Source: Ceratorhiza oryzae-sativae (taxonomy: Eukaryota > Basidiomycota > Agaricomycetes > Cantharellales > Ceratobasidiaceae). Taken from it: 64,000 nucleotides of DNA. Both the position numbers and the translations under genes were made by a program. The notes beneath the pieces were generated by a model, which had not been told where the DNA came from, ran no database searches, and saw only the letters and a list, made by a program, of their open reading frames with translations. Positions 38,416 to 49,999 of this stretch are shown here, piece after piece. Within the stretch, counting starts at the first letter, position 1. Each line of letters starts with the position of its first letter. The stretch covers positions 62,001-126,000 of the forward strand of contig JARWMV010000008.1 in assembly GCA_030998015.1 (NCBI GenBank). The letters are read 5' to 3'.

Positions 38416-40643
38416 ATGATGTTCTATTACGCTGTCCTCGCCGCCGCCGCCCACATCGCATTGTCATCCCTGTTCCCTGGTTATGGCCATGTGGGGGACA
38501 AGCTCTTGGGGTATGCTCTCCTTCCTCCATGCCTAGTCGTCAGCTAACACCGCCCTAAAGCGTTGTCGGGTACCCTGTCTGTGCCTACCTCGCGTTCCGA
38601 TACGCTCGACCAAAACTTCGTCCTCTCCTATCTGGATGCCTCGCGCACTGTATGGTCCGGTCGCCCAAGGACCACTTTGACCGCCGCCGTCTCGGAGCGC
38701 GCCCCCTCCTCTCTGCCATCTTTACTTTTGGTCTCTGGCTCGGCTGCGGGGTGGCTCGCAAGATAGGTATTACCAGTCCCCTGTGCCATGGGTATACGAA
38801 TGTTGTTGGCTGCTTGCAGACGTAAGTATGACCGACATATCGACCATCGTCTACGTCTAACAATTTCCGTATTCCTTTAGTATTTCAAGGTTCCCATCGT
38901 TCGTCCGGTCGACCGTCCGGAATCTTGTCGACCCGATTGCTATGCGCGTGACTAATCTAGCTCGACGTATATCGGAGACCTGGCAGGGTATCCTCGACCG
39001 CGCCGACGATCTGTTCGCCCAGACCTGTTCAGAATTCGCTCGAGCGTTGTGGCCATGCGTGGTGTTCCACACCATGAGCTACCTGTTTCCCGGCCACGAA
39101 TCCGCGTTTTCGGCTTACGATCCATCCATGTAAGTGTCGAGTCGGTCATGTTGGGATTCCTTGTCGCTGAATACCGGCATTTAGCCCATCAAGATATCCG
39201 CTCAGCATTTTGACTGGGATGGTGATTCTGGTCATCCTTCGGAGCGCGTTTCTAAAGGCTCTTCGGCTTGGCGGACTGGCATTCAGTTTAGCCACTTATA
39301 CCTACGCGGTAGCCCTGGTACGTGTGGCTTGCAGCATTGAGCCGGGATCCACGGTATGGCTCGGCGTATTGGTGCCAATCTGCGTGTCGCCACATGCGTT
39401 TGTTCTGTAAGTCTTGAGACTCGGGTACTTGTCTTGGCGGAGGGTTTAACTGATGATCTTAAAATAGCTACGCGAAGTACAGTATCCTTGCACTCCTTGT
39501 CCATGGGGGTGCATTGGCGTCCCAATTCATCCGGCCGCGCTTATCCCTTCGAAAGTTGGTTAAATGCAACTCTCGACTGGTTCAGTATTGTCTCGCTCGC
39601 ATGTTTCTGGCAGCGCTTCGGCGACTGGTTCGGCTCGCCACTTCTGTCGCATATTCGGTCTTGCGTCAGGCCGTGTGCCTTGTTTTCACTAGGGTGCTCA
39701 TCGCCACTCGGCTCGGTTTATCCAAGACGACTCGTTGGACATGAGTAAGCGCCCTTGCCCCTTTTCGAAAGAACTGACCGGAACTTTACGGCAGGTGTTT
39801 GTATTGGTGGAGGCATAGTGGTGGCTACGAGCTGCATGGCAGTTTTGGCGATGATTGCGTTAATCTGGGTGACGTGTTTGAACCTGCTTGTTCATCCCAT
39901 GGTAATGGAACCATTTACGATCATTGGAACACCATCATTAATCGCCCGTTTTGTAGATCCACTGGGAGGCAACCAAGAAGAGCCTTCTTGTGTTGTCAAA
40001 CTCGGACGCCGACCCCCACCCCTCATCCGCCGGCTTGGTCGAGAACCTCGCCTTCGACTCTCCCACCCTCGAGCCGTCTGAAGGTGTGCGTCGGCTGGCA
40101 CACTTCGTCAATGTATATCTCGACGGTTCCGCACCTGCCGAGGAGATCGAGAAGCTCGAAGCCGGATTTGGGACGAGCTCTTCGATACATGCTGCACCCG
40201 CTCCCGAGGTGGTATCCCCACCTACCCCATTCTTCTCGGCTCCGACAACCCCGGTCCTCGCCCCCTCCCTCTTCCGCACCCCGGCCCCCACGCCAACAGC
40301 GACCCTGCCCCCCGAGTGCACTCCTGAAGAGGAAGACGAGGCGGTCCTAGCTCTCGTCGATCGGCTGTCCCAGTTCAGCCTCGCACTTGGCTCGACCCGG
40401 GCTCCTCGAGAGGTCCAGCAGAAGGTCCAGCGCTCGCCGATCACCTTTGAGCCGTACCAGCCGAGTTCGAGTCTAGGCCCGGTGACTCCGCCTCGGACAA
40501 AGTGGACGTACCGCGAGTGGGAGAGGGGCGCGATCGCCTCGTTTTGCCTGGGGTTGGTTGCCCCGGTTAACGAGGGATTGCAGGAGCGGAACCTGGCGAG
40601 GGTAAATGCTGGGTATGTGGTGGATATGATCATGAGGAAGTAG
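38416..40643 (+). CDS. Uncharacterised multi-helix membrane protein with disordered C-terminus
   Basis: I do not recognise the family. Seven exons (38416-38510, 38561-38821, 38881-39129, 39185-39406, 39468-39744, 39795-39901, 39957-40643) join in phase except for one missing base near 39720-39727, between FTRVLIATRL and FIQDDSLDM; about 632 residues. It starts with a hydrophobic segment (YYAVLAAAAHIALSSLF). Other likely membrane helices are LLSAIFTFGLWLGCGV, ILTGMVILVILRSAF, STVWLGVLVPICVS and IVVATSCMAVLAMIALIWV. The last 220 residues are Pro/Ser/Glu-rich and end with a conserved-looking YREWERGAIASFCLGLV. The start uses two consecutive ATGs. Confidence 0.7.
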
Positions 40644-42730
40644 GTTGGGCGGTGGGCGGTGGGAGTGGGTGTCAGGGGTCGGGAGGTGGATAGTGGGTGG
40701 TGAGTGGCGGGCTTGTCCCTCGAGTTTTTATTTTTATTTTCCGTCTCTTTATTTTTATCTCCTATATCTTTTTATTTTTCTTGTTTATTTTTATTTCTCC
40801 TTTTCATCCTCTTGGTCGGAACTTACGAAAGGGGTTGGGTATGGACCGGTGGACCGGGTCATCGGTGCGGCTGGAGTTGACAAACGCCAAGGCGGGCTGT
40901 AGACGAGTCGAACAGAGACTGGATGGACGGCCGGGCGAGTTCGTTGATGCACCATACGGGCAGCAACAGCTCCGACATAAAGGTGTGGACCTAGGGTGCG
41001 GCCGTATTCGCCTAGAGGCCCGCATAGCTCAGCCTATCGCATCCGTGCGAGTGGCCCTCGAGTACCCACCGTGTCGAAAAGCTGGCCCTGGTTATGCATC
41101 GGCGCGCCTGGCCTGAAGTCGGGTTGATGGGAGCGCTCTGGTACGGTTGGCCGAGTTGTTTGTACGTTCTATTCGTTCCGCTCTGATTCGTGGCTGGTCT
41201 GCCCTGGCTCTGGCATGTAGTTTGTGACCAATGTATCATGTACAAGAACAGGTCTGATCTTCTTTTGTCTCGTGTTTGTATGAGGTCTTGTTTTGTACGT
41301 CTGCGGGGTTTCGTTTTGTATTCCTTTATGTGATTGTTTTGTATTTCTTTGTGGGATTGTTTTGTATTTCTTTATAGGCTTGTTTTATATTTGTGTTGGG
41401 GCTCGTTTTGTATTTGTGTCATGCTTTGTTTTGTATTTCCATAAAAAGAAAATGTGCCACCGGCTGGGCCGGTTTATCATTCACCAAGAGTCTGGCCGAT
41501 CTATGATGTCAGCCGAGCTCCCCTAACTCTGTCGTGCTACTCAATATGCGCCGCTATATATTCCCATCAAAAACTACAAGAACCATGATTGTCACGAGCG
41601 GGCATATGCACCTGGCGATCGTGGTAGATGTACACACCGCCACGAGGATCGAGTCGCCCCAAAGGTTTCTGCCATCCGCAGAGCGTTCATCCTCGAAGCA
41701 GTTGGGGGCGTAAACTTGTCACCACCCAACGAACCTTGTCCACCGTCTAGACCATATGAAGTGCGCGGGTGGGCGTTTGCGTATCTGAACGAACCTTGGA
41801 AAGGGCATCTGGACGCGAGGCGAGGAACCGCGAACATGTCGTTATTTTCGTAACCTTGATTCCCACTTGATCCATGAGCATCATCGAGATGTTCTAGGCT
41901 TTGTTCATGTGAACTGTGGGATTTGAAAATTTACCACCAGTGATATCGCGTGTAGATTATCTGCATAATTCTTGTGATTAGCGCGCTACAAGACATGGAC
42001 GTTCAGTCAGAGCAGAGTCGTCATGATACCGGTTGGAGAAAGACGGACAAGTGGTAAGCTTTGTTGTGTGGGGCTTGGCAGGGGCAGAAGTCGCTCATAA
42101 ATCCACTAATATCAGGGTGCTGTCGACGATTAGAAGCACAGGACGGGCATTGTTTGCGCAACTCACGACAGTCCCTTGCCCTCGTGTGTGATAAGAACGG
42201 GACCCTGTGTCTTCTATGCGCGGTCGATGAACCCGTAACCGGGTGTGCTGGTCCGCGACGTTCTTCCAGATAAGCAAGCGCGTGGATCCACGCTCTGGTG
42301 TCAAAGTCTGGGCAGTCTACTGGCCTTGTGCTAATTATGGCTCGCTGGGGCCTCTATGTTGCGACTGTGGCGGCTTGCCGGGCTTGCTGTTTCAATCACG
42401 CTGAGTTTGAGGTGGTAAAAAAGTCGTTTTGGGTCGAACCGATGGGTGACTCGGCCAGGAACGGAAGGGCTTTGTTTCTTCGATCGGCGGAATTCTCCTC
42501 GGTTGTCGGTGGGACGAGCGCGGGCGACGCTGGGCAGGCTGTGGGCAGAGTGGTGATATGAGCGGGCGGCGGTGCGGGCGGTGGCGTGGGCGGTGGTGGG
42601 CGGGCAGTGTGGCGTCCTCGGCGGTCGATCGTGGCGAGACATATCCGAGTGACAGGGTCGGTTGATCGCTTGGCACGGATAAAAAGCGCGCAGGACCGTG
42701 GCGACAGCTGCATTCTCTCTTTCTCCCGTC
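40644..42730. other. Intergenic, T-rich then unremarkable
   Basis: 40727-40806 is a T-rich run of TTTATTTTTAT type. A 23-bp minisatellite at 41289-41443 is listed separately. The rest (41.5-42.7 kb) shows no supported exon; the minus-strand ORFs at 42331-43003 are shadows over the GH5 promoter and first exon. Confidence 0.5.
41289..41443. repeat. Minisatellite, 23-bp unit, about 6.6 copies
   Basis: Consecutive 23-bp units of the form TGTTTTGTATTTCTTTGTGG plus AT, each with a few changes; the constant core is GTTTTGTATTT. Low-complexity tandem repeat in the 3' flank of the membrane-protein gene. Confidence 0.75.
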
Positions 42731-45285
42731 ATGGCCGACCAGGACGCGCTGCAGCCCCCCAAGGCCCTCGCCCTCGCCGGCAACCGCGACTCGCTCGCGT
42801 CCACCTCCGCCGCCCCCAGCTTCAAGGCCCCCAGTCTGAACCGCGACTCGTCCTCGTTTGCCGGTGTGCCCGAGCTCCCCAGCGCGTCCGAAAAGCCCAA
42901 GAACAAGCGCAGCCCGTTGGTGTATGCGCTCGCCGGCCTCGCCGCGCTCGCAGTCATCGTCGTCGCCGTCGTCGTGCCCGTCTACTTCAAGGTCATCAAG
43001 CACTCCAACTCGGGCACTTCATCTGGCAGTGCACACAGCAGCGGGACGCCCTCAGGCCCCTCTCCCACCGGCGGAAACAACCCGACCAGCAGTGTCGTCA
43101 CTTCTGGTCAGTCGCCCGTCCTCTCCTCTCGCGCTCTGCGGCTCATCTCTTTGTCCTACAGGCGGCGACGGCTCCACGATCACTACCGAGTCTGGCTCGA
43201 CCTTTACCTACAACAACAAATTTGGCGGCTTTTGGGTATTCGATCCCACCAACCCGTTCAACAATTCGGCCCAAGCACAGAGCTGGACCCCTCCGCTCAG
43301 CCAGCCATGGAAATACGGTGAAGATCGCATTTATGGGTTCGTTCATTTTCCATCCCTCCCTTGATGCCCACTCATCCCCAGTCGACAGGGTAAACCTCGG
43401 TGGATGGCTCGTGCTTGAACCCTTTATCAGTCCGGCCCTCTTCGAACCTTATCAGCCGACCAACCCAAAGTTCTCCGGCATCCGTGCCGTCGACGAATGG
43501 ACTCTCTGCCAGGCTATTGCTGCCAACAAGTCTAGCGGAGGTGTAGCCAAGGTCATCGAGAACCACTATGCAACCTTTATCACCGAGCAAGACTTTGCCG
43601 ACATTGCTGGTGCCGGCCTCAACTGGGTCCGCCTCCCGCTGCCGTACTGGGCTGTTTCCAAATTTGACGACGAGCCGTTCTTGGAGGGCGTTGCCTGGAA
43701 GTGTGTATCATCCCATTCAAGTGACGGGTCGTGGCTAATATAGGCATGACAGATATTTCCTCAAGGCCATCGAATGGGCCCGCAAGTATGGCATCCGCAT
43801 CAACCTCGACTTGCATACCATTCCCGGCTCTCCCAGAACGGATTCAACCACTCGGGCAAGCTTGGCGGTGTCAACTGGTAATCCCAACCCCCCCCCCCTG
43901 CTCATGCTTTGCCTAGCTCACCATTTGGCTAGGCTCGAAGGTGTGATGGGTATCGCCAACGCCCAACGTTCGCTCAACATTATGCGCACCATCACCGAGT
44001 TCATCTCCCAGGATCAGTACAAGGATGTCGTTGTCATGTTTGGTGTCGTCAACGAGCCCCAGGTCGCGACAATCGGCCAGGATGTCATCACGAGCTTGTG
44101 AGTCTCTTGGGTTTGACAAACACGTCTCGGCCAACTCATGGTCGGCAACAGTTACCTCGAGATGCACGATATGATGCGCAATATTACCGGATTGGGCAAG
44201 GGTCCCTTCATCTCGGTCCACAACGGTTTCCGTGCGTTCTCTTCCTGGCAGAACCTCTTGCCAGGTTCTGACCGTATCGCGCTCGGTGAGTGGTTTCACG
44301 ATTCTTGCATGTTTCCCCAACTGACGAGACCGGCGTTAGACGGCCACCCATACTTTTGCTTTGCCCGCATGCTGGCCTCGCCATTGTCTGCCCAGGCCAA
44401 CAGGCCATGCACCGAGTGGGCAAACGACTTTAACAATACCATGGATACATATGGCTTTGTTATGGCCGGTGAATGGAGTCTCTCGTTCAACGACTGCGCG
44501 TGAGTATATTGCACATCCGAGCATCTCATGTGGCTCATGTATTGCACAGATACTACCTCAACGGCGCCAACTCTGGCTACCGCTACGACGGTACCCTTCC
44601 CAGCTACAATGGCCCGCGCGTTGGTAGCTGCGACACTTGGCTTGACGCTGATACCTGGTCAGACGACGTCAAGGATGATCTCAAGACGCTTGCTCTATCC
44701 CATATGGATGCTACTCAGGTTTGTTGCTAGCGCTTCTTGAACCTGTGCCTCGACTGATCCATCCAACCACAGAACTCGTTCTTCTGGACGTGGAAGATCG
44801 GCGCTTCGGATCGAACCGGCAAGGTGAACTCTCCGCTCTGGTCGTACAGCCTTGGTGTTAAGATGGGATACCTCCCGCTCGACCCTCGTACGTCCGTTGG
44901 CGCATGCAAGAACAGCAACCCGCGATCTGGACCTCTCAAGCCCACTCAAACCGCTTACGTCTCGCAAACGATCGCTGCCTCGGTTCGTGCCGCCAACGCC
45001 TGGCCACCCAACTCGATCTCGGGCCAAGCCAACGTCGCTGCACTCCCAACATACACTGCGACGGGAACGCCCGTTACTCTTGCCGTCCCCACCTTTACTG
45101 CTGCGACGGTCTCTGCAGGTAGCGGATGGGTTGGTCCCAACCGTGGATGGGACGGCGACTTTGTCCCGATCGAAGGATGCGACTATCCTGATCCATGGAA
45201 CGCTGCTCAGGCTGCTGTTCCGCCTCGGTGCACTGGTCGCAGGAAGCTTGTCAGGACTCCACGAGAGACTGGCGTTGCCTGGTGA
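42731..45285 (+). CDS. Glucan exo-1,3-beta-glucosidase, GH5, type II membrane-anchored
   Basis: Releases glucose from beta-1,3-glucan ends, for cell-wall remodelling. Nine exons (introns 43107-43161, 43337-43388, 43701-43752, 43878-43932, 44098-44151, 44286-44339, 44500-44549, 44719-44772). A cytoplasmic N-terminus is followed by one hydrophobic helix (VYALAGLAALAVIVVAVVV, about residues 60-80), a Ser/Gly/Thr linker and the catalytic barrel: GVNLGGWLVLEPFI, NWVRLPLPYW, acid/base Glu in FGVVNEPQ, LDGHPYFCFA, nucleophile Glu in MAGEWSLSFNDC, and FFWTWKIG. The exon sum (2129 nt) is off by one base. The break is near 43831-43835, where IPGS should run into QNGFNHSGKLGG, in a C-rich run. Intron 43878-43932 contains an 11-C run. 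Confidence 0.92.
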
Positions 45286-47375
45286 TCTTTTTCGCCCTTT
45301 ACGGACATTATGTACTGAACGGGTGTGAAGAGCCCGTTTGTCCTGTCATTTTAGTACAAATTTTCGGGACGCTGGTCTTGGCCTTGTGTGCTCATGTGAA
45401 CATTCTTTTTTTGGTTGGGGTGTATTGGTTTTGTGGATCCTATACTGTCATTTATTACCGGATACCAGACGTGCATTGCGCGTTGCTTATTTTCTGTGTG
45501 TGGTTATATGCCAGGCGCTCTTCTAAGGTGAGCGGCTGGTGCGAACAGTCGACCTGTCAAAGATGCAAGTTGTTGAAAACACCATGAATACATGCTTCAG
45601 AATATCTGATTGCGCGGTTGGGGTGTCGGAGACGATATTTTTGGCCTATCCTCCGTCTCGAGCGACGCCAAATGTTGGGGAGATGACTCGAGTCAAATCG
45701 AGGAATAGCGAACAGAAGAGTTATGCATACATTTCCTATCGGACACCTGTGCCCAGACAAAACTTCGACCTTTTGTGGAAGTCGTTTAGCCCCAGCCCTA
45801 TTTCTGACATGACTCGACTCATTTGGCAAGATCCATCTCTCAGTTACAATCCCCATTGGCTCAAACTTGGAATGATCGACACTCGCAGCCATTCAAACCA
45901 CACGTTTTGCCCAGGATTCGAAGATCTGGCGCCATATTTGAAGATTGGGCGTGTTTTGGAATCAAGGCATCCGCACATAGCGTCGCATTCTTATTAGTTA
46001 AAGCCGTTGGCGATATACGAGGCATTCTAGTCGAAAGCCGGTAGGTGAGGCTGAAAACCGACTCTACAACAGGATGTTTCCATCTCCATACTTCTCATTC
46101 ATTCATATTCATCACCAAGTTGCCAGCAGACCACAAGAACACGTCGGACGTTGACCGTAAACGCCGCCTTGAACCCGTTCAAACCGAAGAGTAGAGTTTG
46201 AGTCAAAAGCTTGGTAGATGTCGAGCCATCGATTTTGGTGGACATTTCTGGGGTTGCCAGCCAGCATCGCGGGGTGGTGCCGAGCGCCGCCTGGCGCGTG
46301 GTGCTTGCGCCCCCCCCCCAACAAACATACACAGGATTAGTCTAGCTTATACCGGTACTTGTCCCAGCAAACTATCGTTGCTTCGGGCTTCCCGGGGTTC
46401 GCACTAACTACCATATCCCCTATCGTACGAGTGCTATTCACCAAGGGGGGTCATGCCCGAGGTTGATATGCAGAACAGGGATGAGTATCGCGATCGCCGG
46501 GTTGATCTCGTGTTAGCACACCTTATTTCGACGGCATGTCTAGTACGCCTCGGCCCATATGCGTAGGTCTGTGGTAGTCCGATATGTCAAGGATGTTGGT
46601 TAAGATTAACTTGCGGGGTCTAGTCGCAACACAAGCGAAGCTTAGTCGTTTTTCCTTGTCCGCGGGCACATCAGGCTGGTCATGGCAGACTTCACGTTAA
46701 GCACATGCTGACTAGTAGTAGTCCTGTCATATGGCACCGGCTTGGATCCGTTTGTACGCAATCGGTTGTGATAAAGATCCCGCTGCGTTCCGCCTCGCCT
46801 CGATGTGTTATGAATTACACCGTGGAGATCTATCGGTAAAAGCGGACACGATTACACCCAGATCTCCGCGGAGAACGGCTTGCGAGCGCGCATATACTGC
46901 GGTCACGTCCACTTCATCTGCTTCGCGAACATTCGCAAAACGGCTGGATTATACCCGGGGATATCGGGCTGGAGTATCCGTGCCTACCACATGTGCCTTT
47001 AGCCGGGCTATTGCTTCCGCATGACAATTTCGCAGGTCCGATCGGATTTGAGGTTGCCTCAACTGCTGATTGAGACAGAAACAAGGATTTTACGTTCGAG
47101 TCGCTCGATACCTGTATTTCGTTCCGTAGCTCAATACCGAACTAGCTATTGGCCATTATGCAGAGCTCCAGTCCATGAAGTTGCCGATAAAAGTCTGTGT
47201 TTGAAGTCGGATCCCTCAGTGATACGCTTCGAGTCTGCCGGGGCGGCGCGGATCTATCTATGCACATCGTTATTTTAGTCTCCCTATTTTCAACTCGCAT
47301 TAGACAAACAGATAGGTGATTGGTCTCATCGTATATGCCCTTTCGTCTCATCGTATGTCTAGGATCCTTGTTGTA
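45286..47375. other. Intergenic with a possible coding relic
   Basis: No intact gene. A 10-C run ends near 46319. The relic at 46731-47275 is listed separately; the ORF at 45539-45997 shows no motif. Confidence 0.45.
46731..47275 (+). pseudogene. Unclassified coding relic
   Basis: Protein-like stretches appear in two frames: PAWIRLYAIGCDKDPAAF near 46738, RARIYCGHVHFICFANIRKT near 46885 and GPIGFEVASTAD near 47035, followed after an in-frame TGA by DRNKDFTFESLDTCISFRS. Composition and Cys/His content suggest a once-coding sequence with several stops. I could not assign a family. Confidence 0.3.
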
Positions 47376-48309
47376 ATGAGGCTCTTGACTCCACTAGTCA
47401 TTTTGAGTTCAGCAAACGAGGTTTAGGGACATTGTAATTGCTTTATTGCACCCATTCCTCTCTACGAATTTACATCCGAATTAGGGTTTCAGACATCTTT
47501 AGCGAGTTTATCGTCGATAGAGTTACCAGAGTAGCGTTTACCAACCTTCGAACAGTCCCTAACAACTCGCCTGTGACTGACGTTACCTCGAATGATATCC
47601 ACTGCAGTGTTGGTGGAGCCCGTGGCGGTGGCGCGGCTACCGCGACAGTTGCAGTCGGATCAACTGCAACCCGCCTCCAGGACTCATCTTTAGCTTATAA
47701 TGTTTCACGCTTCGAAGGTCGGATTTGTTCTTGATAATAAAATCTATCACCAGGGGCCGTTAGCTGTTTACCTAGGTTAGCAGTATTAGGCACAAGTAGG
47801 GCTATCTTACGAAGCACCCTCGTAGGGAAAGACCACGGCTTCACATCATGCTGGGATGGCTCGGGACTAGTTGTTTCAAGATTTACGAGCTTGGTGTCAT
47901 ATTTAATGCTTTCAATATAGTGGCTATGGGTAAATATATTTTCGTGAACCACACCATCAATCAATTGAAATGTTTGACTGCGGGGCGATCCACTTTTACG
48001 TTCAAAGTCCCATCTTCTGTTCGCTTGGGCGATTGTTCAGTTCGGATTGAGTAGATGGGATTGCATGTCGTGGTGGCTCCTCGGTGGTACATCTCTTGTG
48101 CTTAGGTCCATGTTGCTGGCGGAGTAAGCGCAAACCCCAGTAAGGTTTCTATTCCAGGATACGCGACCAAAACTGAACCCGGCCTCACTGGTTGGTGAAA
48201 GTTTCTTGAGCGAGTGAGTGTTGGGCCGACATATTCTGCCACAGTCAATAGTTATGACCCTGTTCCTGTGGCCTATAAAGACCCAGGCGCTCGGGTCTGC
48301 AGCGGGCAG
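47376..48309 (+). pseudogene. AA9 lytic polysaccharide monooxygenase, dead copy
   Basis: First of three tandem AA9 copies with the same intron positions. From the ATG at 47376 a signal peptide is interrupted by TAG just before the mature His (GHYIFSEFIVD, joined over the intron starting 47435). NNSPVTDVTSNDIHCSVGG, DNKIYHQGPLAVYL (second copper His) and SANPSKVSIPGYA are recognisable. Further in-frame TAG codons replace the Gln in RIEQ and CAQV (CAG to TAG). The final stop is lost (GGATAG reads GGGCAG). It cannot make a functional enzyme. Confidence 0.85.
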
Positions 48310-49067
48310 ATCAAGCAACCGCTTCAAACACGAGCGATCCTCTCTCTTTTGATACGTTGCACTAGTTGGCTATCTAACGTTCGCCGTTTGCTCAATTTGA
48401 AGGGAACCTTGCTTCAAGCTCACTTGGTGGCTAGATCCTTGGTAAACGTTGGCGCATTATGCAAAAGAATATGCACAAATTTTTGAAATTTCATACCTAC
48501 GTGGCAATTGGCCTGCGCTGGTGTGCACATAACCTGGCTGCTTGCTGGTTATCAGGTTGCGAAACTCCAAAATGCTTAGATAATATATAATGACAATGTA
48601 TGCGTCAGTCACATGGCTTGCCAGCCGAGCGGGTCGCTTGATTCTACACACTAGCATTCCGCAAGCCTAAACATTGAAAATCCTCCTATTTAATATCGGG
48701 CTCAAGAAAATCTAGCGACCAAGCACCGTATTTGAGCGATCCCTCCATGGATATGGGGGGCTCGTTGTTGAGTACAACATCGATGCACGCTCAAGTTGCC
48801 GACAGAAGCCCGCTACGCCAGCTTCACTTCTTCGAGTAGATCGAAGCCATCTTCGCATGGCTAATGAGCGGTTTTCTGAACGTTCGAGCTTGGCATTGAA
48901 CAATCTGCCGAATCGTTCTCTTTTCCCGTTGCCGTTTTGTCATGCCATTGCGTGCCTAGGAAACCCCGATTGTCCGGTTTTTTTCCTCAAACGGGCTATA
49001 TAAACAGTGTGTCCAGCAAGTTCCGCTATATATCACCTGTTTAACCGCTTGAATTTTCCCATCAGCA
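48310..49067. other. Intergenic between AA9 copies
   Basis: No exon was seen. TATATAAACAG at 48998-49008, about 60 bp before the next AA9 ATG, is a plausible TATA box. Confidence 0.5.
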
Positions 49068-49999
49068 ATGAAGTTTACTACTGTACTCGCTATTGCCCTT
49101 TCCGCCAATGGTGTCTTGGGGCATTGTGGGTAACTTTGTGATACATAACGGGCGCTTCCGGCTGATGTTCTTTTCAGATATCTTTAACAAATTCATTGTA
49201 AATGGGACCCCTGGTGCTGCGTTCGCTAACATTAGGCCCGTGCCTAACAACTCTCCTGTGACTGACGTAACGTCGAATGATGTCCGCTGCAATGTTGGAG
49301 GAACAAGCGCTGGTAGCACTACTACTGCAACAGTTGCCGCTGGATCCACTGTAAGCTATCCGCAAGGCTAAATATGCTGCAACTTACGGGATTCGATTGA
49401 TGGACAGGTCGGGTTTGTGCTTGACAACACAGTCTACCATCAAGGACCATTGGCTGTCTACCTGGGTCAGTCAAGACATTTGCCCTTGTTTTCCTATTTA
49501 ACTTTATATGCAGGCAAGGCCCCTGGCTCTGTATCATCGTGGGACGGGTCCGGTTCCAATTGGTTCAAAATCTATGAACTTGGTGCTACGTTCAATCCTT
49601 TCAAGTTTTTATCCGAAGGTATTTGCTTTTGTTTCGGGTTCTTTGTGCTGGCACAAACTCTTCAACTGCACAGGCCAGTCGACTTTTAACTTCAGAATAC
49701 CATCTTCTATTCCTGCCGGAGAGTACCTTGTTCGAATCGAGCAGATTGGGCTACATGTCGCTGGGGCGCCTCAGTGGTATATCTCTTGCGCCCAGGTCAA
49801 GGTCACAGGAGGAGGTAGTGCAAATCCAAGCAAGGTCTCCATTCCAGGATACGTCAGCAAGAATGACCCTGGTTTGACCGGTTAGTAACCTATTTCAGGA
49901 GGCTGGAGACCAATGCTAATAGTGGATAATTCAGTCAATATTTACAATCCAGTTCCTACGGCTTACAAGGTTCCGGGCCCCGCCGTTTTCAGTGGATAG
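49068..49999 (+). CDS. AA9 lytic polysaccharide monooxygenase (copy 2)
   Basis: Secreted copper enzyme that oxidatively cleaves cellulose or related glucans. Six exons (introns 49126-49177, 49351-49407, 49466-49513, 49619-49673, 49881-49934) give 666 nt and 221 aa, in frame. A signal peptide of about 19 residues (MKFTTVLAIALSANGVLG) is followed by the mature N-terminal His (HYIFNKF), the first ligand of the histidine brace. The second His is in NTVYHQGPLAVYL. The axial Tyr and the conserved Gln lie in QWYISCAQVKVTGGG. The ending PTAYKVPGPAVFSG is typical; there is no CBM1 or GPI signal. Intact and probably functional. Confidence 0.93.

Noticed and set aside
38760..38820. Intron starting gtattacc after KKI in the membrane-protein gene.
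   Set aside because: Removing it leaves a 2-nt exon and a stop; reading through to the donor at 38822 gives an open, in-phase protein.
45539..45997. 152-residue ORF downstream of GH5.
   Set aside because: No motif, and stops in all alternative splice joins; looks like chance.
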